Below the pieces are notes generated by a model that worked only from the letters and a program-made list of their open reading frames with translations, was not told the origin of the DNA and did no database searches. Positions 23,356 through 35,400 of a stretch of 64,000 nt of DNA are shown here, one piece after another (within the stretch, counting starts at the first letter, position 1; every line of letters starts with the position of its first letter). Source of the stretch: Holacanthus passer. Lineage: Eukaryota > Chordata > Actinopteri > Pomacanthidae. The DNA lies in NCBI GenBank assembly GCA_025331565.1, contig JAFREQ010000015.1, forward strand, positions 5,146,001-5,210,000. The letters run 5' to 3'. The position numbers and the translations under genes were made by a program.

Positions 23356-24222
23356 ATGGGTTGCTTTAGGTCATGTAAAGTTTTACAAATTTAAGTGTTT
23401 AACTTAACCACAGATTAAGTAATTTCTGCCTCTCCCTCATCAAAACAATGAAAACAAGAAAGACAAGAAGAAGTTTGACAATGTTGTGAGGTAGCATGGG
23501 ATCATGGGAGTTATTGTCTTCATTGTTAAACAACCACCATTGCTGATGAAAATCTAGCTGATGTGACTCAGGCAGAAATGTTCATGGGCAAGGTCATGTA
23601 TTAAGGTTTTATTGACGTTCATTTATTCACGTTTGATGACTTCCTTCCTCACTCTCTGACACATCATCTGGTGTTTCCTGTGTCGCCACTGACTGGCACC
23701 GTTACCTTGAATAAAATTAGGTTTTTTTCTGAGTTGGAACATTGTCGGAAACATTTGGGACAATGTAAATACACAACTCAAAAAAATATATAATATAGGT
23801 GTAGTCATTTTTAGACATTTTATTGTGGAATTGTTCCACATTATACCTTTAACAGTATGTTATGTTCAGCAATAAGTCTTTATTAGATCTGTGACACAGT
23901 TAAACGGCTCACTGCTCCAGACTGGCAGTGTGGTGTACACAGGTTCAAGAGGTTCAGTTACTGTTTAACTAAATATTGAAACTTCAAATGTGATATGACA
24001 TTGACAAGCTGTATAATGTAGTACTTGAAATAATGTGTGATTAAAAAAAAATCTAGTGGGCTCTGTTGGTAAAATCATCTTGATCAAGAAAGAGGTCATA
24101 AGTGAATGGCTCACAGAAAACTGATTTTGCATTGCAGTCAAGCTTTTCTGATACAAGTCTACACTCTGGGTTGGAAGGGTGTCTAATTTATATCCAAATA
24201 CAATGAAGTTTTATATTATTGT
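23356..24222. other. Non-coding stretch; possible old repeat remnant
   Basis: AT-rich. The segment 23500-23850 ('gctgatgtgactcaggcaga', 'aaatgttcatggg') feels repetitive, but I cannot name the family. No gene is recognised. Confidence 0.4.
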
Positions 24223-24324
24223 ACATTGAATATCTTTGTCAGACAAAAGAAGGCATTTGAGGACATCACTGTGGGGTTTGGGAAGATTTTTTCATTTTTC
24301 GCTTGTCCGTCATTTTACTGACTT
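24223..24324 (-). mobile_element. Fragment of the 'gggctgcaactaatgatta' family, reverse orientation
   Basis: On the minus strand it carries the internal block of this family: 'aaatgacggacaagcg', 'cccaaaccccacagtgat', 'gtcctcaaatgccttctttt', 'gtctgacaaagatattcaat'. It corresponds to the stretch between 'ataaaatgtc' and 'aagatattcagtt' of the family as I remember it, with a small internal deletion. It lies in inverted orientation to the copy at 24598-24778. Confidence 0.55.
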
Positions 24325-24597
24325 AAAAAAAGGGATTGATTGCAATGTTCAACATCGCCCTCTCGCCACACATTTCCACTCTCCTCTGTAATGTCTACTT
24401 TATTATAAAAGCAATAAAACAACAGAAAATAAAAAATACCAAAACATTTTTTCTTGAAAAATAATGAACCCCAAATATAAAGATCAAATTACCAATATGT
24501 CACCCTGTCTGAAAAATTGTTTTTGAAGACTGCAGAGGGTCCATTGACCTTGATTAGCTGATTGTGAATAACCTAAATGGCCTGAGATGTAGGTACT

Positions 24598-24778
24598 TAA
24601 TAATCACTTTCATTGTTGATGAATCTGCTCATTTCCTCAATTAATCGATTTAATAGTTTTGTTTATGAAATGCCATAAAATAGTGAAAATTAAATTTCCC
24701 TGAACCCAAGGAGATGTCTTATATATATTTCTGTCGATCAACAAAATTGATTAATCGATGAATCATTTCAGCTTTACT
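24598..24778 (+). mobile_element. 'gggctgcaactaatgatta' family element, internally deleted
   Basis: Carries 'cattgttgatgaatctgctc', 'tcaattaatcgatttaatag', 'gccataaaatagtgaaaat', 'tgaacccaaggagatgtc', then jumps to the right end 'tctgtcgatcaac...gattaatcgatgaatcat', ending 'ttcagctttac'. Many TTAATCGAT words are typical of this fish MITE. The middle third is missing. Confidence 0.7.
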
Positions 24779-25189
24779 GAGATGACTCAGTCATTGAAAC
24801 TTTTTCTTCACTCTCAGTTTGATGATTGTACTGATGCCTCTATCTGCTTTTCTGGGAATGAACTACTTCTGTTTGGCTAAATTATACTCAGTCATATTGC
24901 AGAAAGAGATTAAGCGGCTAGCTGATCCCCCTCCTTTTCCCAGTAGGTGCACATGCAAGTACACAAACACACACAGACACAGGGAGGCCACTGATTACAA
25001 TATGTTTATTACTCTGCAAGCCAACCGCAGGGCTCTTATCAAACACACACACAGACACGCACGCACAGTTTTTGCGCTGCTTGTGAACTGCAGAGTTCTT
25101 ATTAAAAATTGATCTGCAAGCTGTTGTGTGTCGCTGCTTCGCTGAGGAATTCATTACCTCTTGCCATGCACTGCTCTGTCTCACATGCG

Positions 25190-25213
25190 CACACACACGC
25201 ACACACACACACA
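25190..25213. repeat. (CA)n microsatellite, short
   Basis: CA array with one CG unit at about 25199. Confidence 0.92.
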
Positions 25214-26214
25214 GTTTACGCACACAGCATGCCTGCGAGCAATCCCGACCTGTCGAACAACACCCATTCGTTTAGAATATTTGAGATGCAAACAAACAAA
25301 TGCTCCTGTGGGAGAGAGAGAAAGACGGGCGGAAAGCAAAAGATAGAAAGACTAAAACACAGATGGGCTGAGGAGAGAGAGAAACAAACAGGCGTCGAGA
25401 CGGTGCGATGGCGATGATGAGCAAGGTGGGATGACGGGGAAATAGCAGGAAAGAGTAGACAGCACCCCTCTGTATCAGATAATTGTTTGATGGTAGCCGT
25501 TTTAAAGGCAGGGATGGCCAGCGTGCGACGGTCTACACACCTCTCTACATTTCACCCCCTCCTCATTCTCCCGTCGCTCCTCCTCTTCTCCTCTTACTGC
25601 GCTTTCATCTTCTCAAACCCACCACTTTGACAAATCATTACTCTATCTTCATCCATCATTTTCTCCTCTCCATCCGACTCTCCCTGTCTCAATCCATTCT
25701 CTGTCCCTGTGTGACGGCCTTCACTCCCCTCACCTCACTCGCCTGTTTATTTGTTTGTTCGAGCTTTACTTATTTATTTATTTTCGAGCTTCAAAGCCGT
25801 GATTATGTACACACGAGGCACGAGCGGTAGAGATTGAATTCTGGTTGAATGATTCACTCCCGTCTTTACCCTCACTTCGTGTGTATTAACTAAGACGGCC
25901 CTGATTGAAATTCAGCCCCATGCCTTGCAACCTGCCAAGTGTCCCTGAAAACCTTGTTCAGAGTGGAGTGCAGATGAAGACACAAAGAGGGAGAGATAAG
26001 GGAAACAGAGAAAATGAAGAGCGAGACCAGTTGGTTTGTCTGCTTGTCTGTTCCTCTGTCTTGCTGTCTGTCTCCTTTTGGCCGTAATGACCTCTCCACA
26101 TGATCAATGCACCTCAGAGAATGGCCATTCACCTTCTTCTGGCACTGTCATTTTCTCTCTGTCTGCCACTTCTAAGTCACTCCCTTTTTCTGTAGTCACT
26201 CTGCAACCATTCCT

Positions 26215-26231
26215 TCTCTCTCTCTCTCTCC
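26215..26231. repeat. (TC)n short microsatellite
   Basis: Eight TC units within a broader pyrimidine-rich patch. Confidence 0.9.
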
Positions 26232-26430
26232 CTTTATGTTTCTCCCTATAATTTTCTGTCCTGTCCTTCACTGAGCCCCCAGCCCTTCTGTTCCTCAGTA
26301 GGCCACGTTGCATCTCAGTATCTCTGTAATTTTTCTCCGTCTCTGCCTGTTTCTTTAGTTTCAGCTCGCATTTATGCCAATCTACCCTCTGCCTTCTTGT
26401 AAAATAGAGTGTTTCTCAAAAACTTATAAG

Positions 26431-26760
26431 AAACAGTTTGACATTCTGGTGAATGAGGCTTATTTGATTTGTTTGCAAGAGTTAAATGAGAAGCCACTCT
26501 CTTATCTGTATTAACCATAGTCAGCAGGTGATTAGCTTAGCTTAGCGTAAAGACAGGAAACAAGGGAAACAGCTTGCCTGGATCTGTCCAAAGCTTAAAA
26601 AACCCACCTACCAATGCTTCCCACCACTCACCAGTTAACAAATTACATCTTGTTTGTTTAACCCGTGCAAAGTTTAAAAATGACACATTGTAGTTTTGCA
26701 AAGGGATGCACACCTGATTATTATGTCTGGGCTGTGAGCAGTGACTTCCTGGAGTCTACC
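26431..26760 (+). repeat. Percomorph dispersed repeat ('acagtttgacattttggg' family), copy 1
   Basis: Pieces in order are 'aaacagtttgacattctgg', 'tgaggcttatttg', 'agagttaaatgagaagcc', 'attagcttagcttagcgtaa', 'agacaggaaacaagggaaac', 'agcttgcctggatctgtcca', 'aacccacctaccaatgc', 'acatcttgtttgtttaaccc', 'ttatgtctgggctgtgagca' and 'gtgacttcctggagtc'. This is the most complete of three copies in the window (others at 34041-34195 and 48901-48935). It is non-coding, and I do not know the class. Confidence 0.8.
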
Positions 26761-29700
26761 ATCACTGTGCGATTGTCATGCAGTGGAGACACCTGCATAT
26801 GTCCCACAGTGTTGCACTATTGCTTTAGTGTGCATTGTTGATGTGTGCACATACATTGGAGCTTATGACAAACAAATGGCCACTGCTTTACAGTCAGAAA
26901 TGTGACAGCAGCAGCATCCATTGTTGTCATCCCTGAGGGTTTGTTTTCTCTCGTACCACAGCACAATCACCCAGAACCATAAAAACATTGTCTTCATTCC
27001 AGCATGTTTCTAATCATTCTGAGACAAAGCAACACTGTTCAACAAGTGCTCAGCCAGGAACCAACCGCTCAGCCCCCATTGTTTAAACGATTACAATTCT
27101 GGGTCGCATAACTGTGACTGAATCTCGGTTCTCAGATCTCCTTTTGCAATAAAACGGCTCTGTAAATTTATTTTCTACAAGATAAGCAAAATAATTATGA
27201 TCACAAGCATATTCCCTGTACTGCCGCTAGATTGTCACAGCATGCTTTTGATTTTGAGCTGATTAGGAGATTATGAAATGGATGTCGAAGCTCTTTGGTA
27301 TGTATTATTGTTACACATTGATCTGTAGTGCTGGCTGCATGCTGCATTAGAGGCGCTGCTTATCTACAAAGCCAAGGGCATGGGAAAATCTGCGAAGTCA
27401 ACCTCCAGCGGACTTACAGTTGGAGTGGAGAGGTCTCACAGTATCACACTACAGTGCTGCTCAGATTGATATACAGTTCAGTTCCTGTCATGCTAACCTA
27501 GATTAAAGTGTGCTGACTTGAATTTCCCCTTGCAGCATCTTGAGTTACTTCCTTCATGTATGATTTATATGTGCAACTGAACGTACACACAAATGATCAT
27601 GAACCACTTTTAAATATATATTTTTTTAACACACACAAGGAGCTGCTAAACTTCTCTAACTTATTCATGATGAAGACAAACTTAAAATTCTTCTGTTTCT
27701 ATTTCTTGGTGCCAGGAGTCTTGCTCAGCTACCTACAGTACTTTGGCCAAAAAACTTTGCTATGCAAGCTCTATGGCAATGAATATACCCAAATTTTGAA
27801 GCGGTAGGCTCATAAATATTCCACACTGTCATTGATTTTAATTTCACAGAGTGCGAGGTGCCATTTAGCGTTTTTGTACACAGATGAAGGAGCACACTTT
27901 CTAATGTTTCGGAGACTTGCTTTTTTCAGTAAACAAAGCAGCTCCAAGTCCTCCTCTATCTCTTAAAGAGAGATGGAAATCACCCAGAGGAGAGGCCCTG
28001 GCATGCTAAGATAATAGGATCTCAGCTCGTCTGTGTGCTGGTCTTTGGTCTTCACAAGAGCCAAACCTGCCGCACTTAACACTTCTGCCTTCCCCCCTCA
28101 TGAAATATGGATTTGTGTACAGGCGGGCACAAATGCTAATCATCGTGCGAGCGTGTGTGTATCAGCGTGCGTGCGCGTGTGTAAATTCCAGTGACTTTGT
28201 GTTAAGTATGTCTGTGCGTACGGGTATGCACGTGTATGTGTGTGTTTTGCCGGGCCGAATTAGATTTGGGTTCCGAGGCGAGAAAGGGGAGAGACGCATG
28301 GAGGAATTTAGCTATGAGGCTCATAAATAGTTTAGCCACCCAGAGCAGATTCATCAAGTAGCGTGAGGGATAAATCATATTCCTCCCCTCCTCCTTTACC
28401 CCTCCTCCCCCATTTCTCTCCTCTCCCTCCCCCTGAAGAGAACGGTGGAATAAAAGATGTTGGATGGTAATCCTGAGACTTCAGAGAACCTAATACCTAC
28501 TGACACTGGTGCTGTTCTCATCTTAGATATAGCATCTAATTGTATTCTCTGACCTGCTTCGGTCTCACACATACAGAGAGCTACACATCAACGTACACAC
28601 ACATATCGTACAAACAGGATCAGTGCACCTTCTGGCCTTGTGTATCTGCTTCAGGGAATGGGATCAGACAATATTGACAGTAATGAAAAAGCATCATCAT
28701 CAGCATGTAGGTTAATATACTCCAGCTTCTCCTATCCCACACACATTTGAGCTTCACACAGCAGCACCTTCCTATGAGACGCGTCACATAAAACCTGAAC
28801 AGTCCAATCGATAGTGATCTGTTGCCCTGCATCGTCCAGTGACGTGACAAATATCCTCGTAGGCGGCCGCAAGCAACAATTTCCCCCAAATTGAAAGGCC
28901 CCGAGGCCCTTTAGGCACTGGTGTTATTTGGCTGCTGTTTTCCCCCTCATGGCCATCCATGAAGGATGAACCTCTCTATATATCATCTCTGTCTCTTTGG
29001 ATAGAGCCCAAGCTCCATCACCATAGCAATGGGTGTTTAGCCTGCACCCCAAGAGACAGTCATTCCACAGAGTGCCTGAATCGAGGAGATTTTGTGTGTG
29101 TGGCAGCAAATTTTGAGGCTTTGAAAGTGTGTGTGTGCTCATCGATGTGATCCTGTGTTCCTGCTGGTGTCGCCTCCATTTGTCAGTATGAATTATAGAT
29201 CAGGGTGGCCGTGGGATTTATGATAAAGGCTGAAGAGCCTCACAGTCACACACCTGAGCCCTCTCCTCTATTTTGAAGCAAGCAGAAGCAACTTTGAAAC
29301 AACCTGTTCCAAAACAACATGTTCAAATGACCTCACGCCCTGGCTTCCCGACATCATATTACATTCCTGTGACTCTTCAGGTGCTCTGCCCTCCTGCTTC
29401 GCCCTAAATGTGTACCGCATGCAAATGTCTTTACATTCATCATGGCTCCTGTCTTTTCACTATCTCCTCCCTGCCCCCATTGCTCTCTAACCCACGCTCT
29501 CCCCCCTCTTTCTCTAGTTTCTCCTCTCTTTCTTTAACTCCCTGCCTCTGTCCCCCAGAGATGCCCCTTTTTCCAAAGTGCGAGCCTCTGAGCCGTTTGC
29601 TCCTTCATTACTTCATTACTTCGTTCTCTCGTTCCTGTCCCTCGCCCTGTCTCTCCAAGGAGGGCTGCAGTGGGTTTTCATTACTCAACAAGTCAATCTT

Positions 29701-30488
29701 CATCATGCCGTCCTCTGTATGCTCCCATTGGCTCAAACACACACAGTCAAACACCCACATATACAGGTGTACACATCCTGCATCCCCCTATACTTAAATA
29801 TAGTCTAAAAGAAAAATGTGTATACACTGTATGTTAATGACTTTATTTTACCTTGGTGCACAGGGGACAGCAGAAATGGCAAATTGGTGAGAAAATGTCT
29901 TGTATTACAATTTGAACACCATGAGATAAGGGAGCCAACAGTGAGGTTTGTGCAGGCATTATGCTGTGAGACGTCACACTAGATATTATAATGGATAATA
30001 TGCTAATGTTGAGCTTGTTGTCTCCTTCCCCTGAAATCAGTTGTTAAGTCGTACTTGCAGGTTTACTTATCTGCAGTCCTCTTTATTGTAGCTGTGGGCC
30101 TGTGGGAAGGTGCCGCGCAGAATATCAAATAAGGACACATACATGTATACACTCCATCCCTTTTCTCTGTTTGCACTCAAGCATCCTCACATAGGCTTAT
30201 TGTTGAATCAGGGAGCTGATTTCAAAGGCTGCATTATCATGCACATATCGCTTTGCGGTTGAGTTACCTGCAGCGAAGTCTCTTTATATGTGAGTGTGTG
30301 TTTTGTGGTGCGTTTTTGTGTGTCCTCCGCAGCCTTTGTGTGTTTGTTTGATACCGGCATTATTTTTCTCTTCTCTACCTAGCAATTACTGATGGAGAAA
30401 AAAATCATTTCTTAGCAAGTGCCTCAGAATCTTCTCAGTGTGACGGAGAGCCTGGGGTCTCGAAAATACGAGGAGACTGAACTCTGCT

Positions 30489-30489
<1 letters not shown>
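26761..30489. other. Non-coding stretch, no gene seen
   Basis: Mostly unique. TG/CG alternation occurs at about 28145-28185. A polypyrimidine run at 28381-28434 and a pyrimidine-rich patch at 29440-29660 stand out. Nothing resembles an exon with a recognisable domain. Confidence 0.5.
28381..28434 (-). other. Polypyrimidine run; G-quadruplex candidate on minus strand
   Basis: Almost pure C/T on the plus strand. The minus strand therefore reads GGGGGAGGGAG, then GGGGGAGGAGGGG, with further G pairs: at least four runs of three or more G within about 50 bases. Loop lengths are up to about 14 bases, so folding potential is moderate. Confidence 0.5.

Positions 30490-30535
<46 letters not shown>
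30490..30535. repeat. (CA)n microsatellite, about 22 units
   Basis: Uninterrupted CA array followed by CA-rich variants (acaaatac, acgcac) to about 30568. A TG-rich patch at 30698-30760 follows about 160 bases later in the opposite sense. Confidence 0.98.
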
Positions 30536-30537
<2 letters not shown>

Positions 30538-31615
30538 TACACACACAAATACACGCACACACATGCACATCAATTTTATGTCCCCTTGTTGAGTGCCTCT
30601 AGAGAAGAGACAGTCTGCAGCCAGCCAGTAGTTTACTCCTGAGACAGATTCTTGTTTAGCATTTAGATTGGCTTGATCAACCACCAGTTAGCCAATATGT
30701 GTGTTTGTGTGTGTGTCTCTGTGCATGTGTATAGGCATCTGTGTATGTGCACATGTGAATGCACGTGTCTGTCTGTGGTGTGTGCGTTTTAGTATATGTG
30801 TCTCTGTGTGTCCATTGCTCGAGCCTTGCTTCATGGATGTCTGGTCCTTTATGTGTGTGCACACACGTGTGCACGTCTGTGATGAGCCATGGCTAACAGC
30901 TCTTGGTGAACACTCCAGGCCCACTGTAGGTTGCCAATGAGACTTAGCGAGGCAGTGAACCAGGGTCACACAAAGTTACTCATTAATCTTTTAGAGGGGA
31001 CCCTGCCACCACCATTACCAAAGGAATTTCCATCACAGCAGCATCCGGTATTTTAGTCCAAATTTGCATCTACAAATAAAACAGTTTCTTTTTTCTTTCT
31101 CTCTTTTTTTTTTACTTTAATGTTACATTTTTTTGCTGTCAGATTGTTGGTTTGAGCGTCATGTGTCTGATATAAGTCAAACGAGTTGTGGTGCCTTGTT
31201 CTGCTCAATAATTGATAGGCGATTTCAGAAACGCTCAATCCGTCTAACTGTATTTAAGGAGGGGAGGTCTGAAAAGGTTAATGGGATTCTGACTGTGAGT
31301 GCTGATGTCACACATACACACACATGGTCAAACTGAGTGTGTGTTTCTGGGGCTCACTGGATGCATGTTTAAATTAAGATCGCATCATTCAAGATTACAT
31401 TTGTCAAACACCACCTGCATTTTGTTTCCAAGCACACCATATATGTTTGCAGTGGGTCACGCTGTATTTGTCCTAATACTAGTTGGTGTGTATGCGTGTA
31501 TGCACCCGTGCATGTGAGTGGCACTGCCTCTCACCTCTCTTTTACCTCGAGTTCATCCAGAGTTCACAGTCTCCCCTACACCACTTAATGTGTGTTGGGG
31601 AAGAGAGAGAGACAG

Positions 31616-31619
<4 letters not shown>
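30536..31619. other. Non-coding stretch, no gene seen
   Basis: TG-rich words from 30698 to 30885, otherwise unique. T-rich stretch at 31086-31130. No gene recognised. Confidence 0.5.

Positions 31620-31697
<78 letters not shown>
31620..31697. repeat. (TG)n microsatellite, about 39 units: longest in the window
   Basis: Uninterrupted TG array of about 78 bases, preceded by a short purine run (gagagagaca). Its perfection and length predict strong length polymorphism and replication slippage. Confidence 0.98.
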
Positions 31698-33946
31698 TTC
31701 TGCCTGGAGTCTCCCCAAAAGCCACTTATGTGCTCACAAAGTTATGACTGTGTGGAGAGAGACAATTAGTGTGTGTATGTGTGTTCACATGTGTATTTAT
31801 GTCTCGCCCGTGTGTGCATTTGTGACAGATGTCCAGTCTCAGATGACTTGGGGTTCTGTTGATGTTGTTGCCCCTGAGCGTCTGTTTTATGGCCCGCCGT
31901 GACATTATGGTTTCAGCTCTATTTCCCGCTATTACACAGTTGAAGGATGCGTGGTGTTTGACAAACTGCATCACCTTCTTTCTGTACTAGTACAACAGCA
32001 TTCAACCCACCTCCTCTCCTCCTGTTCTGGTAATGTTTCGTCACTGAGAGGGGTGAGGGTGATAACACTTTCTGGCTGAGCAACATAGAAAAGGTGAGGA
32101 TAATGCACTGTGCACACATTTATGTGTGTGTGTGTTAGGCTTAAATAATTCAGGCCACAGGTGATGTGCTGATAATGGTGCCCCAAAAGCGAACTGCCTT
32201 TCTTTTCCTTTCACAAAAAAACCACAGTCACACAGATGCACACCTGTTGTGGTCTGCGGGGAGACAGACAGTGTGTGTTGATGTGTGTGTGTGATGGCAG
32301 CAGTACGCAGACAGGACGGAGAGCTAAAGCAGATTTGACAGGCTGTCGCAGGCACTAACGCTACAAATGGCTGCCTGGATGGAAATATCTTCATCATCCA
32401 AACAAATAGGATGTCAGTCAGCCCTCCAAAGCTCCCGTTGACTGAGTGCCATTTCTCCTCTCTCTCTCTTTGTCTCTTACGCACACACATTTTTTGTTGA
32501 TGTCATCACTTCTTTTGTTTTTTTTATTCTAAAGTCATTCTCCTTTTCTTTCCTCTGGAGTGAGAGCAAACCATTTTCTGTTTCTGAGTGTGTGTGTGCG
32601 TGTGTGAGAGAATGAGTGTATTTGTGAAGGAGATCATAAATGAGGCTGATGCTTGGCCTTTGTTTGAAATATGAAACCGCTCTCAGCTGTATAATATTAC
32701 AGCAATAGAACAGCAATCAGACGTTAATTGAATCTGGGTTATGACTTTTCTGTGTTCTCACTCAGCTGAGTGTCTCTCTCATTTTCCCTCTCTGTCCTTT
32801 CTCCCTCTGTTACTCTCACTTTCTTATTCTTCCTGTATCCCTAGCTAACCCACTCCCCCCCACTGCCTGTATACTTCTTCCCCATGTATGCACTGTAATT
32901 CTTGTATCATGTCTCACTTCATGCCGTCTGCCAGCCCCTCCCTGCCCTCTTCTCAGTCGTTAAATGATGCCACAGCATGCTGCAGGATTCCCCTCTCTGC
33001 TTCACTTACACCTTTCACATCTCATTCAAAAGCCCTCTGGTGAAATGTCACCGTCTTAACTACCCTTCGACATGGGACACTGGCTTTCAAATGCAGAAAA
33101 GTGACGTGTGTGTTTGTGCATGTACAGTGTGCATGTGAGTGCCCCTCACTAAATCTACACTGCCACATTGTTGGTCTATGTCTGCATATATATGTACGTG
33201 TTCCTTAATCTTAGGGCCAAGCTAAAAAGCATATAAAAGAATAAGGGAAAATAGCCAAAGGAGGATGTTTGCTGGGCACCACTTCTTCTTTAACAGTTTG
33301 GATTTTGTGTGGAGGCATACAGTTAAAATCAGGGGTTGAGGTTAAACATGCAGTGGAGACTGTTAAAGTCAGATTTAGCTGCAAGGGAGTTAATGCATTC
33401 ACTGAGCGTCCTCACAAGCATAGTAATAGTACTTAGTGCGTGCGTATGTGTGTGCGTGCTTCCCCTCCTTCATGAAATGGGAGACTATCTATCCAGCCTG
33501 ACCTTTTCCTTAATTGGTTGGTTTGGGTTCTGTCTCTGCTCATTTCAGGAACAGCGGTCTCCCTGAAATGACTGCTGACTCCCAATTGTCTCTGGCAAAA
33601 ACCTCACTTTACCTGTGGCAGCTGACAACCGACACAGACCCACATTCGAAAATGCATGCATTTAAGCAGAGGTGCAAAGACACACACGTGTGCACCAGCT
33701 GCTGCCAGGGAAATGAGAAAGTAATGCCGTTTGGTCCTCAATGTCACTCAAGGTTATACAAAGAAGTACACACCGCACAAGGTGGTGTGTTCGCAGGGTT
33801 TGATGTCTCCTCTGAAATTCTCTATATGGTGTCCTGTTGATTAAACTGTCCTTCTTACCTGTATCTTTCTTTACACACCACACACTCATGTCTCTGCCTC
33901 ACTTGTACCTGGACTTCTCTCCTGTTGGACAACTGTAAGAAACCAC
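31698..33946. other. Non-coding stretch, no gene seen
   Basis: Unique DNA with a pyrimidine-rich patch at about 32755-32960. The region 32140-32440 is repeat-free and could be conserved, but I have no specific evidence. A 149-codon minus-strand frame at 32041-32490 lacks any recognisable protein character. Confidence 0.45.
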
Positions 33947-33990
33947 TAAGATAAGATAAAGATAAACTTTATTGATCCTATGCAGTGAAA
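33947..33990 (+). repeat. Short retroelement-tail-like fragment ('gataaactttattgatcc')
   Basis: Reads agataagataaagataaac then tttattgatcc. This resembles a very common fish repeat end, AGATAAGATA..CTTTATT(A/G)(A/G)TCC, seen at the tails of retroelement copies. Only about 44 bases remain. Confidence 0.5.
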
Positions 33991-34040
33991 CTGAACACTG
34001 GTTGCCCTAATATTGAAGGCATCTTCTGGCCGTCACATAA

Positions 34041-34195
34041 CTGGACATTTTTGTTAATACTCTTATTCCCTTTCTTGCTGAGAGTTAGATGAGAAGATCG
34101 ATACCACTGACATACAGTGAATATGAAACTGCATCCAGCAGCATGTCAGCAGCATAAAGACTGGAAACATGGGAAAACTGCTAGCCTCCAGTAGT
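34041..34195 (+). repeat. Percomorph repeat ('acagtttgacattttggg' family), copy 2, truncated
   Basis: Contains 'ctcttattccctttcttgct', 'gagagttagatgagaagatc', 'gataccactgacatacagtg', 'aatatgaaactgcatccagc', 'agcataaagactggaaacat' and 'gggaaaactgctagcct'. It then stops where the next repeat begins. Same orientation as the copy at 26431-26760. Confidence 0.75.
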
Positions 34196-34198
34196 ACC

Positions 34199-34275
34199 TT
34201 GGGCTGCAACTAATGATTATTTTCATTATTGATTAATCTGCTGATTATTTTCCCAATCAATCTGTTAATCGTTTC
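34199..34275 (+). mobile_element. 'gggctgcaactaatgatta' family, left end only
   Basis: Begins gggctgcaactaatgattat and continues 'tttcattattgattaatctg', 'ctgattattttcccaatcaa', 'tctgttaatcgtttc'. The remainder of the element is absent. It abuts the preceding repeat within about five bases. Confidence 0.75.
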
Positions 34276-34481
34276 AAGTGGCATCCAGACAACACTAGAA
34301 TGCAAAGCATAACAGACAAAGCAGCAGTAACTAAAGGAGGCACGGCTTAGCCAATGTTCCGTTTGTGTCATTTCAAGCTCTTACAATCCTCAGACAATTT
34401 AACAGTCGATCTTTATTGTTAATTTGTTTAGTCCTTTAACATATAGATCCATAAAAGCATGCAGTGAATATAACAGACATA

Positions 34482-34508
34482 ATATATATATATATATATA
34501 TATATATC
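34482..34508. repeat. (TA)n microsatellite
   Basis: About 13 AT units, perfectly self-complementary and so able to extrude as a cruciform in principle. Confidence 0.96.
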
Positions 34509-35039
34509 TGGAGGTGATTAACAGCATGCCGTTTTTCCATTATTCACTTTCTTGAAATATTAAGGTTGGTATTCTGCTGAATCTTGCCTTTTGTTGAAGG
34601 GAATTAGGGGAAACATTTTCCAAGTGTTGCTCGAAGGGGCAAGTAGTAATCTCCTTGTCAGCTGCTCATATGCTGCTAAGAAAATGTGCACTGTACAAAA
34701 AACAAATCAGCGGCCTATTGTAAGAGATGACGAGGATGGCACTATGATTTGTGAAAACGAGAGCAGAGAGCAAGTCATACAGTCACTTCAATCAGCTGCA
34801 TAAAGGGAAAAAAATGAGATTACTTAATTCTTAATTCTTTCTCCTCTGCCCCTTCATTCATTATTCCACGCCTTTTGGCTCCTATCCCTTCTTATCTCTT
34901 CTTGCTTCCTTCTATTATCCTATTGGTTTCAAATCCAAGAGGCGACTTCGTCCTCGCTCCCGTCTTCTAATGAAGTGAGCCTAAAACTGTCACTCCTCTC
35001 CTTTAGCCCATGGAGGAGCCAGTTACTAATCAGCTTTCT

Positions 35040-35400
35040 CTTTATTAACCCTATTAGCTGCACCTGTAGCACGATGCCTCCAGCTTGTGGCACTGATGCC
35101 AACATCTGAGCAGTGACACCCCCATCAAGCTGGGGTGTAATGTTGCTGGCTGATTAGGAGCTTCATCTGAGATTATGGGCGTTAATCACAAATGGAGTGT
35201 CTGCCAAAAAAATGTAATCTGGTTTTATCAACAGTGTTTTATGAGCATAAATTACTCTCCTGACTGAAATCAATGCAATTAATGCCATTCCATTGATGCA
35301 TTGTCGCCTGAATCAATTAGTTGTCAGTTTTTGATGTTTGACTAACATCTGGATATTGAAATTTGACTTTAAGTGAGCTTGTAGTCTGTGCAGAACTACA
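35040..35400. promoter_or_regulatory. Candidate conserved non-coding enhancer (unverified)
   Basis: Repeat-free, balanced composition, no long open frame. Homeodomain-type words cluster here: gttaatca near 35181, gcaattaatgcc at 35275-35286 and tcaattag at 35313-35320. CAATGCA (35271-35277) and TGCATTG (35297-35303) form an inverted pair around the second half of this cluster. This texture resembles vertebrate developmental enhancers. Conservation itself cannot be judged from one sequence. Confidence 0.3.

Larger units (their letters stand above)
24779..26430. other. Non-coding stretch with CA-rich and pyrimidine-rich patches
   Basis: CA-rich words occur from 24960 to 25070, and a CA array follows at 25190-25213. 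A purine patch at about 25305-25400 is followed by a strongly pyrimidine-rich run at about 25545-25735 and another at 26120-26350, with a (TC)n core at 26215-26231. Open frames here are low-complexity. Confidence 0.5.

Noticed and set aside
34591..34803. 70-codon plus-strand frame of fairly natural composition
   Set aside because: It opens with TTG rather than ATG, has no recognisable domain and no clear splice sites.
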